From positions 1 to 39,427 of the forward strand of contig NZ_JAFSNZ010000050.1 in assembly GCF_017447225.1 (NCBI RefSeq): 39,427 nt of DNA, given 5' to 3'. The notes under the pieces are model-generated. The model saw nothing but the letters and a program-made list of their open reading frames with translations, was not told where the DNA came from and searched no databases. This DNA is from Methanobrevibacter sp. Its GTDB lineage: Archaea > Methanobacteriota > Methanobacteria > Methanobacteriales > Methanobacteriaceae. The position numbers and the translations under genes were made by a program. This document shows positions 1-8,632 of this stretch, piece after piece (the stretch's first letter is position 1; each line of letters begins with the position of its first letter).

Positions 1-2
1 CT

Positions 3-461
3 CTATTCACTAATGGATATGTAAATCTAAAAACACCTCAGGATTTTGAATACATTCCAAACAAAGGGGATTTTGTTGAATTGTCATTGGTCAATCCCAC
101 CATACCAATGACCATTAAATTCTCAATTGCTCCTACAATGGCAGGCCTTCCAGACATCAAAAATGAAATGGAAAAGCAGCTGGAAGCAAATCCCAATATT
201 GATGTTGAAACCGCTGATTTTATAGCAATAAATGAGGATATCTATTATATGATAATATCCTCCATCAAAACAGATGAAAGCGAAATCCGCAGAAACGAAT
301 TCATGTTCGTTAAGGATGATAATCTCTACTCTTTTGAATTCGTATATCCTTATGCTGATGCGGAACTGGATGATTTTTATTTGAATATAATAAGATCACT
401 TGAAATAAAAAAAGCTAAATATGTTTTGTGTGACGGCGGTTATAAATTAAATGAAAATTAA
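3..461 (+). CDS. Uncharacterised protein, 3' part only
   Basis: The reading frame is open from the first complete codon of the window to the stop at 459-461, so the gene begins upstream and only its last 152 codons are visible. A TTG at position 81 has no ribosome binding site and lies inside the open frame, so it is unlikely to be the start. The visible part alternates short beta-strand-like segments with acidic loops and ends in a Cys-containing tail. The pattern recalls small secreted or lipoprotein alpha/beta domains of the PsbP/LpqN type, but I cannot assign a family. It converges with the next gene, sharing a hairpin between them. Confidence 0.7.
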   Translation, partial: LFTNGYVNLKTPQDFEYIPNKGDFVELSLVNPTIPMTIKFSIAPTMAGLPDIKNEMEKQLEANPNIDVETADFIAINEDIYYMIISSIKTDESEIRRNEFMFVKDDNLYSFEFVYPYADAELDDFYLNIIRSLEIKKAKYVLCDGGYKLNEN

Positions 462-467
462 AAAAAG

Positions 468-499
468 AAGATATATATTATTAATATATCTTTTTGATA
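468..499. terminator. Bidirectional hairpin terminator between convergent genes
   Basis: A 9-bp perfect stem (AAGATATAT at 468-476 with ATATATCTT at 484-492) and a 7-nt loop lies between the stop codons of two convergent genes and covers the stop of the minus-strand gene. T-rich runs follow on both strands (491-495 on plus; the complement of 461-466 on minus). The stem is AT-rich, so its strength is uncertain. Confidence 0.5.
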
Positions 500-2175
500 T
501 CACCAGGTTTGATGGTGATATCCTGTCTTCTGTATTTTACCTTAATATCATCACCGTTAATGGAGTATACTTTACTTGAATAGGTTTCTCCTTCATGGTT
601 ATAGATGATTTCATCACCTTTGCGAAGAACTTCTTCATTATTGTTAATAACGACTTTAAGACTGGATTTTTCAGGTTTCGCTTTAGGTGTAGGAATCAAT
701 TCTTCAGCTGAACTGATTGGTTGTGCTGCATTGTTTTTAGCAGTTTCAAATACTTTGCGTGTATTTTCCTGTCTTAACTGTTCTTCAGGGGTTGGTTCAA
801 CATAATCCACGTGAGTTTCATTAATAATTGGTGCCCAATCATCATAGTCATCGTATGTTTCATATGCATCTTCAGTGTATGAACCGACATTTCTTATGAA
901 ATCCTCATTTAATTCAGTATCGTCCTCTTCCTGTTCAGGGGCTAACCTTTCACGGAGGTCTTTAACGATTCCGGAGTTTTTAATGCTGTTTGTAAATCTG
1001 GCCAAATCCTTTCTGTAATCTAGATCGCTTAATTCACCGTTTTCATCTTCAAAGAGGTTGGATGAATCGATTGAAGCGCCGAATTCATAATCCTCATCAG
1101 CACCGGATAATATGCTGATGCTGTCTTCTTCAACTTTGGTTGGTGACTTTAAACTTGGAGATTTGATTCCTTCTTCAGCTGAAATTGCTTCACGGATATT
1201 TTCAACTTTTTCTTCAGGAACAGTTTCTTCAGCTTCTTCAGCAGTTTTTTCTTCAGTTTCTTCAGGAACAGTTTCTTCAACTTTTTCTTCCTCAATATCC
1301 AATGTTTCCTGAATTGTTGTTTCCTCTTTGGCTTCAGGTTCTTTTTTGATTACTGCATCTGTAATTGATTTGCTTTCTGAAATTTCAGGAACCTCTTCTT
1401 CACTTTCATTTGTTGCTGAGTCTATTGCTTCTGCAATATCCTTTTGTGAAGCAACAGATTGTGGGGGCATGTCTTCGCTTTTATTGGCTTTGATGGCTTC
1501 TGCAATTTCATGCATTTTTTCAATGCTTGATTTAATGTCAGTAATATCAGTTTCACTATCTTGTAATTCTTTATTCTTTTTGATGCTTTCTTTAATGTCT
1601 GAATTATCTTCACTTTCTTTTGCTATTGTTTTAGACTCTTTTTCTCTTTCGTCATCTTTTCTTTTTGATTCTTTAATCAATTCATCAATTGTAAATAAAT
1701 CTTTTAATTCATGTTTGCTTTCACTTGATTTAACTTCAGGGTTTTGATCATTTTTATTTTGGCTCATAATATCTCTCTGGGTTTCGGTTATTGGTTCTTG
1801 GAACTTTTGAACAGTATCATCATAATTGACAAGAACTTGATTTTGGGATGAATAAGTAATATTTCTATTAATATTATTTTCTGGAACGATATATGGATTA
1901 AATTCTTTATCTGCTTTAGTACCTTCCTTTCTAAGGGAAATTTCCGGTTCGTCTTTTGAAAAATAGTTTGAAATTGGATTAGTGCGTTCAGAATTGTTAT
2001 TCTTAGTCTCTTTTTCCTTTTCTGAAACCATCTCTTGCAATGGGTTTCTGGTTGTTATGTCTGAGAAATCTGTTTCCTCTTCGTCTTTATCATTATAGTA
2101 CAATTTAACAATTATAATAGCTATTATTCCAATTATTGCAATACATGCCCACACTAATATCAATGTTTCGTCCAT
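481..2175 (-). CDS. Membrane-anchored acidic low-complexity protein
   Basis: A 564-residue protein of unknown function. Residues about 5-24 form one hydrophobic segment followed by a K-rich/acidic boundary, consistent with an N-terminal anchor. Residues about 30-440 are strongly acidic, rich in Glu, Lys, Ser and Asp, predicted disordered or coiled-coil, with a repeated EETVPEE unit. The last about 60 residues look folded: a run containing GDEIIYNHEGETYSSKVYSI and a following GDDIKVKYR segment resemble a small SH3/KOW-like beta-barrel. Topology alone does not say which side of the membrane the tail is on. The start ATG at 2175 has an AAGTGG motif upstream. Divergent from dapL. It could be a scaffold tethering a small beta-domain through a long flexible linker; that is inference. 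Confidence 0.75.
   Translation of the reverse strand: MDETLILVWACIAIIGIIAIIIVKLYYNDKDEEETDFSDITTRNPLQEMVSEKEKETKNNNSERTNPISNYFSKDEPEISLRKEGTKADKEFNPYIVPENNINRNITYSSQNQVLVNYDDTVQKFQEPITETQRDIMSQNKNDQNPEVKSSESKHELKDLFTIDELIKESKRKDDEREKESKTIAKESEDNSDIKESIKKNKELQDSETDITDIKSSIEKMHEIAEAIKANKSEDMPPQSVASQKDIAEAIDSATNESEEEVPEISESKSITDAVIKKEPEAKEETTIQETLDIEEEKVEETVPEETEEKTAEEAEETVPEEKVENIREAISAEEGIKSPSLKSPTKVEEDSISILSGADEDYEFGASIDSSNLFEDENGELSDLDYRKDLARFTNSIKNSGIVKDLRERLAPEQEEDDTELNEDFIRNVGSYTEDAYETYDDYDDWAPIINETHVDYVEPTPEEQLRQENTRKVFETAKNNAAQPISSAEELIPTPKAKPEKSSLKVVINNNEEVLRKGDEIIYNHEGETYSSKVYSINGDDIKVKYRRQDITIKPGDIKKIY
1209..1279. repeat. 23-bp direct repeat inside the acidic-protein gene
   Basis: The 23 bases at 1209-1231 recur exactly at 1257-1279, a period of 48 bp (16 codons). 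They encode the two EETVPEE units of the acidic linker. This looks like slippage or duplication within a low-complexity coding region and could vary in copy number between strains. Confidence 0.75.
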
Positions 2176-2554
2176 TTAATCCACTTCTTATTTTTCGTTT
2201 TTAAAATGTAATAGTATAATATATTTATCTAAATTCTTTATTATAAAGTTTTATATTTTTTTTAAAAAAAGGATATTATTACTTAATATTTGAAAACAAT
2301 TCTTAAATTAACTGTATTTTTCAAATTAATGTTTTTAAAAGAGAATTTTTAATTTTCAATTATTTTAAGAAAATATTTTTTTTAAGTATTTTTTCGCCAA
2401 AATTGTAATTAGATATGGTTCATTTTTTTAAAAAAATTAAATTTCACTTGTTTTTTTACTAAATCGTAATAATTTAATCATTTTGCATTCATTTTATATA
2501 TTTTAAAAATGAAAGTATTATTATAATAAATTATATTATATTAGAGGTTTAATT
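2176..2554. other. 379-bp AT-rich divergent intergenic region
   Basis: This spacer separates the acidic-protein gene (minus) from dapL (plus) and must hold both promoters. It is almost entirely A and T, with long runs of each. I see no ORF with a ribosome binding site, no strong GC-containing hairpin and no recognisable structured RNA. Confidence 0.6.
2493..2500 (+). promoter_or_regulatory. Probable TATA box of dapL
   Basis: TTTATATA lies 55 bp before the dapL ATG. With the usual archaeal spacing, transcription would begin about 25-28 bp downstream, leaving a leader of roughly 30 nt that contains the GAGGT ribosome binding site at 2544-2548. Confidence 0.5.
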
Positions 2555-3790
2555 ATGGTTGTTAAAATTAATGAAAACTATCTCAAGTTAAAAAGTAGTT
2601 ATCTTTTTGTTGAAGTAGCAAGAAGAGAAGCAGAGTTTGTTAAAGCAAATCCTGATGCAAATGTTATTAAAATGGGTATTGGGGATGTAACAAAGCCTTT
2701 AGTTCCTGCTGTAGTTGACGCATTCAAAAATGCTGTTGATGAGATGGCCAATGCGGACACATTCATGGGATACGGTCCGGAACAGGGTTATGACTTTTTA
2801 GCTGAAGCAATTATTGAAAATGATTTTAAACCTTATGGAATTGACTTGGATGTAAGCGAAGTGTTCATCAGTGACGGTGCTAAATGTGATACAGGTAACA
2901 TTCAGGAAATCTTCGGTCTGGACAATAAAATTGCAGTAACCGATCCTGTTTATACAGTTTACGTTGATACCAATGTAATGGCCGGCAGAACCGGAGAAAT
3001 GGGTGACGATGGAATGTATGAAGGATTAGTGTATCTTAAATGTAATTCCGAAAACAATTTTGTTCCAGAATTGCCGTCAGAACCTGTTGACATTATTTAT
3101 TTATGTTATCCGAATAACCCAACAGGTACCACATTGACTAAAGACCAGTTAAAAGTATTTGTTGATTATGCAAAAGAAAACAAAGCTATCATATTATTTG
3201 ATGCAGCTTACGAAGCATTTATCCATGAAGATGATGTTCCTCATTCAATCTATGAAATTGATGGAGCTCGCGAAGTAGCTATTGAATTCAGAAGCTATTC
3301 AAAAACCGCAGGATTTACAGGAACCCGTTGTGCATATACTGTAGTTCCTAAAGAATTGATGGCATATGACAGTGAAGATAATGCCGTTGAAGTAAAACCG
3401 TTATGGAACAGAAGGCAAACAACCAAATTCAATGGTGTGTCATATCCTGTTCAGAAAGCTGCAGAAGCAACTTATTCCGAAGAAGGAAAAGCTCAAATTA
3501 AAGAGATTCTTGATTATTACATGGAAAATGCAAAAGTTATTAGAGAAAGCCTGACCGATATCGGTCTTGAAGTTTATGGAGGAATCAGCTCACCATATAT
3601 CTGGGTAAAAACTCCAAATGATATGGATTCATGGAAATTCTTTGATATTTTATTAAATGAAGCAAATGTTGTAGGTACTCCAGGTTCAGGATTCGGACCA
3701 AGTGGTGAAGGTTACTTAAGGCTTACTGCATTTAATACTCTAGAAAATACTAAAGAAGCTATGGACAGAATTTCAAAATTAGAATTTTAG
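2555..3790 (+). CDS. dapL: LL-diaminopimelate aminotransferase
   Basis: This PLP enzyme converts tetrahydrodipicolinate to LL-2,6-diaminopimelate in one step on the lysine pathway, the route used by methanogens, plants and chlamydiae. The 411-residue length is normal for DapL. Family hallmarks are visible: the N-terminal YLFVEVARR segment, MGIGDVTKP (residues 40-48), the substrate loop MGYGPEQGY (71-79), the PNNPTGT motif (186-192), FDAAYE (215-220), and the Schiff-base lysine K250 in [12 protein letters not shown]. The ATG has a GAGGT ribosome binding site 6-7 nt upstream. Three small uncharacterised genes follow directly and probably share its transcript. Confidence 0.95.
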   Translation: MVVKINENYLKLKSSYLFVEVARREAEFVKANPDANVIKMGIGDVTKPLVPAVVDAFKNAVDEMANADTFMGYGPEQGYDFLAEAIIENDFKPYGIDLDVSEVFISDGAKCDTGNIQEIFGLDNKIAVTDPVYTVYVDTNVMAGRTGEMGDDGMYEGLVYLKCNSENNFVPELPSEPVDIIYLCYPNNPTGTTLTKDQLKVFVDYAKENKAIILFDAAYEAFIHEDDVPHSIYEIDGAREVAIEFRSYSKTAGFTGTRCAYTVVPKELMAYDSEDNAVEVKPLWNRRQTTKFNGVSYPVQKAAEATYSEEGKAQIKEILDYYMENAKVIRESLTDIGLEVYGGISSPYIWVKTPNDMDSWKFFDILLNEANVVGTPGSGFGPSGEGYLRLTAFNTLENTKEAMDRISKLEF

Positions 3791-3799
3791 GTGTTTACT

Positions 3800-4489
3800 T
3801 TGAAAACTATTGAAGAACCAGTTGTTATCCGTGTAGGAGACTCATTTAAAACAGTATTATCTAAATATGGTGCTCTCGCTTTAGACAAACAGGAAAATTT
3901 ATCTGAATTCATTGGTGATGCTGAAGGAGATTTGGACTTCGACAAAGGAATTGTAAGTTTTGGTGATGTTGAATTGCCTATTCAGGTTTTAGGATTTTAT
4001 AATGATGATTTAAATCAATGGTCATGGGCATGGGACAATGAAAACATTTTTGGAGCTGAATTAATAACTGCTGCTACAGAAATGAAACAGGCAGGTATTG
4101 ATGCAGGCATTCCCGAGTTTTCAAGCCCAATTATTCAGGCAGATTTCAATGCATGTCACACATTAGCTATGACTACTGTGGCTATCCTTGACTTTGGAGC
4201 TTATTATGCAGCCAATGAGGATGGTTTGGATATATTTGTAGCCATTGATTCAGATGAAATTCCTGAAAAGAATGGTGCTGTAAAATTCAAGGACACATAT
4301 TACACTTTCCAGAAAAATTTTGGAGTATATCCAAGAGTTGCTTTGGATGCTTATGCAAAACTCAAAGGATATAAAATCAAGCATCATGATGATTTTGATG
4401 TGGTATATCTCGGAGAAAGCCGTTTCATTGTTGGATTTACAGAAAGAGGCAATTTAAAAACAATCCAGTTATTGCTTGAAGAAGAGTGA
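3800..4489 (+). CDS. DUF6882-like uncharacterised protein
   Basis: A soluble protein of about 229 residues with a Trp-rich stretch (NQWSWAWDNENIF) matching the LGxY...W.WAW pattern I associate with DUF6882. The family has no established function. Two starts are possible. GTG at 3791 touches the dapL stop and has no ribosome binding site. TTG at 3800 has AGGTG (3789-3793) at good spacing and is preferred. No signal peptide or membrane segment is seen. It lies directly after dapL and its stop overlaps the region of the next start, so it is almost certainly co-transcribed with both. Confidence 0.65.
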   Translation: MKTIEEPVVIRVGDSFKTVLSKYGALALDKQENLSEFIGDAEGDLDFDKGIVSFGDVELPIQVLGFYNDDLNQWSWAWDNENIFGAELITAATEMKQAGIDAGIPEFSSPIIQADFNACHTLAMTTVAILDFGAYYAANEDGLDIFVAIDSDEIPEKNGAVKFKDTYYTFQKNFGVYPRVALDAYAKLKGYKIKHHDDFDVVYLGESRFIVGFTERGNLKTIQLLLEEE

Positions 4490-4494
4490 TTACT

Positions 4495-5091
4495 ATGAAC
4501 CAGGATTTAGTTGATGAAATAGAATATCTCATAGATTTGTTGACTAAATCAGGATTTTTCTCAAAAGAAGAGATACTTGAAATCCTTGAAGACCAGTTCA
4601 TTGAATATGACTTGGATTTTTCCGGATTCGATATTTCTTCAAATAATTTTAACAACAAAAATTTCTCTAATTTGGAAAAAACATTTAATTTGCTTGGCGA
4701 AAAATCCATTATTGGTGTTCATAATTGCGGATATGATTTTGAGGAGGGTGTTGATGACGTATATGAACTGTATGTTCATCTGATTAACAATAAATACTCT
4801 GCTCAGGGTTTCTGTTTCTACACTTTTGAAGATGTGGAAAATGCCATTGAAAACAATGTTTTAAATATCACTTTTGGTGATTTTCAAAGGAATGAAAATG
4901 ACTCTCTGGAAATCGGCAGGACAGTTTATCAGTGTTTACTGGATGCTGGCTTTGATTTGATGTGGAATGAATCTGTCAATTCTCCTATTGAAATCATAAA
5001 TTTTGATTGGGATAAAAAATTTGATGAAACTAAAGAATATGAAATTGAAGGAGCTTATAATTTATTTGTGGGTGTTTTAGATGAAAAGTGA
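4495..5091 (+). CDS. DUF6891-like uncharacterised protein
   Basis: About 198 residues. The order of motifs fits the DUF6891 pattern: a CGYDFEEG segment, then GFCFYTFEDVENAIE, then LNITFGDF, then an EIGRTVYQCLLDAGF helix, and a terminal NFDWDKK. In bacterial relatives the first segment usually carries several cysteines; here one remains. Function unknown. The start is ATG 4495 with a GTGAT box just upstream; GTG 4486 overlaps the preceding stop and is less likely. It sits between another DUF-type gene and an unknown gene that it overlaps by 11 bp. Confidence 0.65.
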   Translation: MNQDLVDEIEYLIDLLTKSGFFSKEEILEILEDQFIEYDLDFSGFDISSNNFNNKNFSNLEKTFNLLGEKSIIGVHNCGYDFEEGVDDVYELYVHLINNKYSAQGFCFYTFEDVENAIENNVLNITFGDFQRNENDSLEIGRTVYQCLLDAGFDLMWNESVNSPIEIINFDWDKKFDETKEYEIEGAYNLFVGVLDEK

Positions 5092-5665
5092 ATCTTTAAA
5101 ATTGATTGAGGATGTTATAGGTAATTTTGCAAAATTGGCTTCTGTTGATATTTCCGAAGATTCCATTTATTTGGAATTCATTGATGTGGAGCTTGGATCT
5201 CCAAAGGACAATGAAGATTTTTCATTATCCATGAGATTTGCCAACAATTCTTTCATCACATTTTTTTATGATAACATATGGGATATAGAATTCCTTTCCA
5301 ATTTTAATTATAAAATGCATTTTCTCCAGGAAGATCTTATTATGGATGTTCGAAAAATCAGATTTTTGGATTTCGAATATCTGAATACCTTTTTTTACAA
5401 CTATTCAAAAAGTAAAAATTTCTCACTTGATAAGGATTTTGATGTTCACAACATCAGATGTGATTTCTTTTGCTTAATCGAGTTAAATAATATCGCTATT
5501 GTTGTCGGTGGAAATGAAATGAATTTCTTCACGCCTTCAGAAAGAATTGATGAGGATATTCTAAAGGAATTATCCAATCAGTGGATGATGTATTATCTGA
5601 CTTATCATCAAAAAAGAAATATCATAAAAGACCCTATGTGTGAAAACCATCCTTTCAACAGATAG
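5081..5665 (+). CDS. Uncharacterised soluble protein
   Basis: A 194-residue protein I do not recognise. It is rich in Phe, Asn and Asp, with alternating hydrophobic strands, no signal peptide and no membrane segment. The start ATG lies inside the end of the preceding gene (11-bp overlap) with GGGTG 7-8 nt upstream, which suggests translational coupling. A T-rich tract (5671-5697) follows the stop and probably terminates the dapL transcript. The overlap with a DUF6891-like gene suggests a joint role, but nothing in the sequence says which. Confidence 0.65.
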   Translation: MKSESLKLIEDVIGNFAKLASVDISEDSIYLEFIDVELGSPKDNEDFSLSMRFANNSFITFFYDNIWDIEFLSNFNYKMHFLQEDLIMDVRKIRFLDFEYLNTFFYNYSKSKNFSLDKDFDVHNIRCDFFCLIELNNIAIVVGGNEMNFFTPSERIDEDILKELSNQWMMYYLTYHQKRNIIKDPMCENHPFNR

Positions 5666-5763
5666 ATGTCTTTTCTATTTTTTATTATTTTTTTCAAAAT
5701 AATTAATTAAATTGCAGTGATGGTTAATATTTTCGTGTTTTTTTAATGGATGTTATAGAATTA

Positions 5764-6387
5764 TCAGTTCCAGATTGCATTTACGATGAAGTTGTAAATG
5801 TCCCTCACACCGGAGAAAAATCCGTTGTATTGTGTGTTGTGGATGTTGGACATGTCATCTTCAATACGGTCATCAACCTCTTTTATGAATGTCTCGTTAT
5901 CATAGTCATGGGTTGTGAAATAATGTACCTGAATAGAATAGTTGGTGTCCTCTTTAGGGAAAACATAATTGACTCCTATATGGCTCCAGGTTACGTTATT
6001 GTCTCTTGAAGGATTTGTGAAGTATTCTTTGGATACAGGAACGCCACTTAAAGTAGAATTCTCTCTTTTAATAACTTCATATCCACCATCTTCCATCGAT
6101 GCAAACTTGGCGTCCGAAATCCCTGTAATATGGTCTTCCGGCCAGTCGTCCCAGTGATCTATGTAAACGTATTCGTTTGTAATCGCATGAGGAGTTTTTG
6201 ACTGGTTTGTCAGATTCAGTTCTTCAGTCGTATTCCAGGCTTGAGGAACTACAGCCTCACTGTGTCCAAAATCGATTGTCCTGTCAGTATGAACACTTAA
6301 GAAACTGTTTATACCATTGATATTGGCCGCAATAAATATGATTATGATAGCTAGGATGACACTTCGAATCATATCTTCTCTTCTCAT
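5764..6387 (-). CDS. Anchored extracellular protein, last gene of the kinase/glycosyltransferase unit
   Basis: A 207-residue protein with an N-terminal hydrophobic segment (residues about 8-26) and a polar remainder, so a single-pass protein with an outward domain is likely. The body contains several N-x-S/T sequons (NTT, NLT, NQS, NST, NVT, NYS, NET), which fits exposure to the archaeal surface N-glycosylation machinery. The family is not recognised. ATG 6387 overlaps the TGA of the glycosyltransferase gene as ATGA, with GGAGG just upstream, so translation is probably coupled. Its place suggests a role in export, assembly or sensing of the glycosyltransferase product. Confidence 0.7.
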   Translation of the reverse strand: MRREDMIRSVILAIIIIFIAANINGINSFLSVHTDRTIDFGHSEAVVPQAWNTTEELNLTNQSKTPHAITNEYVYIDHWDDWPEDHITGISDAKFASMEDGGYEVIKRENSTLSGVPVSKEYFTNPSRDNNVTWSHIGVNYVFPKEDTNYSIQVHYFTTHDYDNETFIKEVDDRIEDDMSNIHNTQYNGFFSGVRDIYNFIVNAIWN

Positions 6388-8144
6388 TTTTTCCCTCCTT
6401 TATGTTCAGTTTTAGCCCATTTACGTTCTTTTCTAGTCATCATACTATACATTGTCATAAAGAATAATGGGATTAAATGGAAACAATAAACGTAATATTT
6501 AACAAGGTCTTTGATGAATTCAAGTATTCCAGGTTTGTCTCTTGACAATGCAAGCGTAATTCCTGGGAAAAACGAAATCATTGACAATATACCTACAATA
6601 AATGGAGCTTCCATCCTAATAATGGTTACATTGTGGAATAAGAACCATGATATTGCATTAGTAATAGTAATAAGGAATCCGAAGAATATGAGCAGGTTGA
6701 AACTGTAGAATGAAATATGTTCGATAATTCCTAATTTTTTGGCAAAGGGAATTTTAGACCTTAATATTTTTGGAAGATATACAAAGAACGTTTCAAAGTT
6801 ACCGATAGCCCATCTGACTCTCTGTCTGAAGAATGGTTTCCATTCTGTCACGGCTTCCTGGTAAATTGCTATTTCACCGCAATATCGTATTTTTCCGCCT
6901 TCAAGCATTATTTTAACGGCAAGGTTCAAATCTTCAGTTACAGCAAATCCGTCCCATTTACCTGAATCAATAATTGACTGTTTTTTAACGAATTGTCCGT
7001 TTCCACCTAAATATCCGGTTCTTCCCAAATTATCTTTTGCTCTTAGGGTATTTCCGAAACTTGCAAATTCCACATGTTGCATACGGGCCAGGTAGTTTTC
7101 ATTTTTATTGTACATTTTCACTCTTGACTGGACACCATCTATTTCGGGGTCTGCAACATATGCCACAATTTTTTCAATAAAATCAGGACATATTTTAGTG
7201 TCTGCATCAAAAACTCCGATGATTTCTCCGTTTGACAATGTCAATGCATCATTCAAAACAAATCCTTTTCCTTTTCCGGATACAGGAGGTTTTCTTGTAA
7301 CAATTTTCAATTGAGGAATGTCATTTTTCAAATTGGACAGTATTTCTCCAGTGCTGTCTGTTGAACCGTCATTAATGACAATAACTTCATATTGGGGTTC
7401 GCCATCAACATGGTATTGTGATTCGCAGATACTTCTAACGGTCATTTCAATTGTTGATTCTTCGTTGTGTGCTGGGATAAAAATGCTGACATAGGGTTTT
7501 TCATAATCGTATGATACTTCATCAGGCTTTTTAATACTTGCTATTGCATTAATAAGCATTGCTAAGGTTGGTATGAGCAATACCCATTGCAGCCATGTAG
7601 CATTTCTTGATAAAATAGCGATTATAATCAATGCAAAACATAAAACCATAAGAAAACTTGAGTCTGATTTTTCAACCAGCAGTTCATTATTCTTTTCAGA
7701 AATCCTGCTTCTGGCTTCCATAATCTTTTGTGTATTTAATTCATGCTTTCTAATAGCCACTGCCATTGCACGCTGCAATTCCTCTTTATCGATATCTTTA
7801 ATCAGATAACCGTATGGTGTAATCATTAGGACTTCATCGATGATTTCGTCGAAACGCATTCCGACAATCACTATGTTTGGAATGTTAAATTTTTCCAAAT
7901 CTTTGGTTAACTTAATTAAATCAATATTTTCGATTTCAGAATCTAATAAAACAAGATTTGGGGATAATTCCATAATTTTGCGTTTAATGCTCTCTTTGGT
8001 GTCTGCTGAGCCAACAAAACTATAGTCATAATCCTCAATGTATTCTCTTAACTGATTGATTAGTTCATTATCTGAACTTATAACAAAAATATTTGGATGG
8101 GATTTTGCGATGGAAGTAACTTCGCTTGTATTTTCCGAGCTCAT
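6384..8144 (-). CDS. Receiver domain fused to a membrane family-2 glycosyltransferase
   Basis: A 586-residue fusion. Residues about 15-135 form a CheY-like receiver: Asp25 in the acidic pocket, Asp68 (LVLLDSE) as the likely phospho-acceptor, and the conserved Lys116. Two membrane segments (about 164-180, 184-202) precede a processive GT2 domain like those of PgaC/IcaA or cellulose synthases: VSIFIPAHNEE (219-229), Asp259 in NDGSTDSTG, the DAD metal site (313-315), TED (403-405) and QRVRW (441-445). Three more membrane segments follow (about 477-505, 513-533, 548-568). It should polymerise a surface or extracellular polysaccharide at the membrane; the sugar is unknown. Only 13 bp separate it from the response-regulator gene. 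The acidic pocket has one Asp where a pair is usual. Confidence 0.88.
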   Translation of the reverse strand: MSSENTSEVTSIAKSHPNIFVISSDNELINQLREYIEDYDYSFVGSADTKESIKRKIMELSPNLVLLDSEIENIDLIKLTKDLEKFNIPNIVIVGMRFDEIIDEVLMITPYGYLIKDIDKEELQRAMAVAIRKHELNTQKIMEARSRISEKNNELLVEKSDSSFLMVLCFALIIIAILSRNATWLQWVLLIPTLAMLINAIASIKKPDEVSYDYEKPYVSIFIPAHNEESTIEMTVRSICESQYHVDGEPQYEVIVINDGSTDSTGEILSNLKNDIPQLKIVTRKPPVSGKGKGFVLNDALTLSNGEIIGVFDADTKICPDFIEKIVAYVADPEIDGVQSRVKMYNKNENYLARMQHVEFASFGNTLRAKDNLGRTGYLGGNGQFVKKQSIIDSGKWDGFAVTEDLNLAVKIMLEGGKIRYCGEIAIYQEAVTEWKPFFRQRVRWAIGNFETFFVYLPKILRSKIPFAKKLGIIEHISFYSFNLLIFFGFLITITNAISWFLFHNVTIIRMEAPFIVGILSMISFFPGITLALSRDKPGILEFIKDLVKYYVYCFHLIPLFFMTMYSMMTRKERKWAKTEHKGGKK

Positions 8145-8157
8145 TTTATCAAGTTAC

Positions 8158-8568
8158 TTATTCGCTAAACCCTTGTGCATCGTTTATTTTTTCTGCTTCT
8201 AATTGTGCTCTTTTGATTGTAATTTTTAGTGTTTTGTCTAATTTGCTGATATCATATGGTTTTGAAATGAATCCGTATGATCCCTTGACATTAGACTTTT
8301 CAAAAGTGTCTGTATCTGTGTTCGCAGTCAAATAAACAATAGGTATTCTCAATTCAGAAATGACTTCAGCAGCTTCAATTCCTTCCATATCTCCTTTTAA
8401 TTTGATATCCATTAAAACAACATCAGGAATTGTTTCAGCGGCGGTGTCAATTGCATCCTGTCCAGTGTCTACTGTATCTATTACTTGATATCCTAATTCT
8501 TCCAAACTATATTTTAAATCAAGTGCGGTAATTGCTTCATCTTCTACAATTAAAATTCTTTCATCCAT
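8158..8568 (-). CDS. CheY-like single-domain response regulator
   Basis: A 136-residue receiver domain with no output domain. The phosphorylation site is complete: acidic cluster E9-D10-E11, acceptor Asp54 (VVLMD), Thr81 and Lys103 (ISKPYD). The start has GGGAG at good spacing. It lies between the kinase genes and the receiver-glycosyltransferase gene on the same strand, so it may act as a phosphorelay intermediate or as a phosphate sink competing with the fused receiver. A 64-bp AT-rich gap separates it from the kinases and could hold an internal promoter. Confidence 0.92.
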   Translation of the reverse strand: MDERILIVEDEAITALDLKYSLEELGYQVIDTVDTGQDAIDTAAETIPDVVLMDIKLKGDMEGIEAAEVISELRIPIVYLTANTDTDTFEKSNVKGSYGFISKPYDISKLDKTLKITIKRAQLEAEKINDAQGFSE

Positions 8569-8632
8569 TTTATCTCCCTTCTCATTAGAATATTAAAACT
8601 TATGTAATTTATATTATATATTTTTGTTGTGT

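Noticed and set aside
1328-1747. A serine-rich plus-strand frame opposite the acidic-protein gene.
   Set aside because: It is the antisense of a Glu/Lys/Ser-rich coding stretch, with no start signal of its own.
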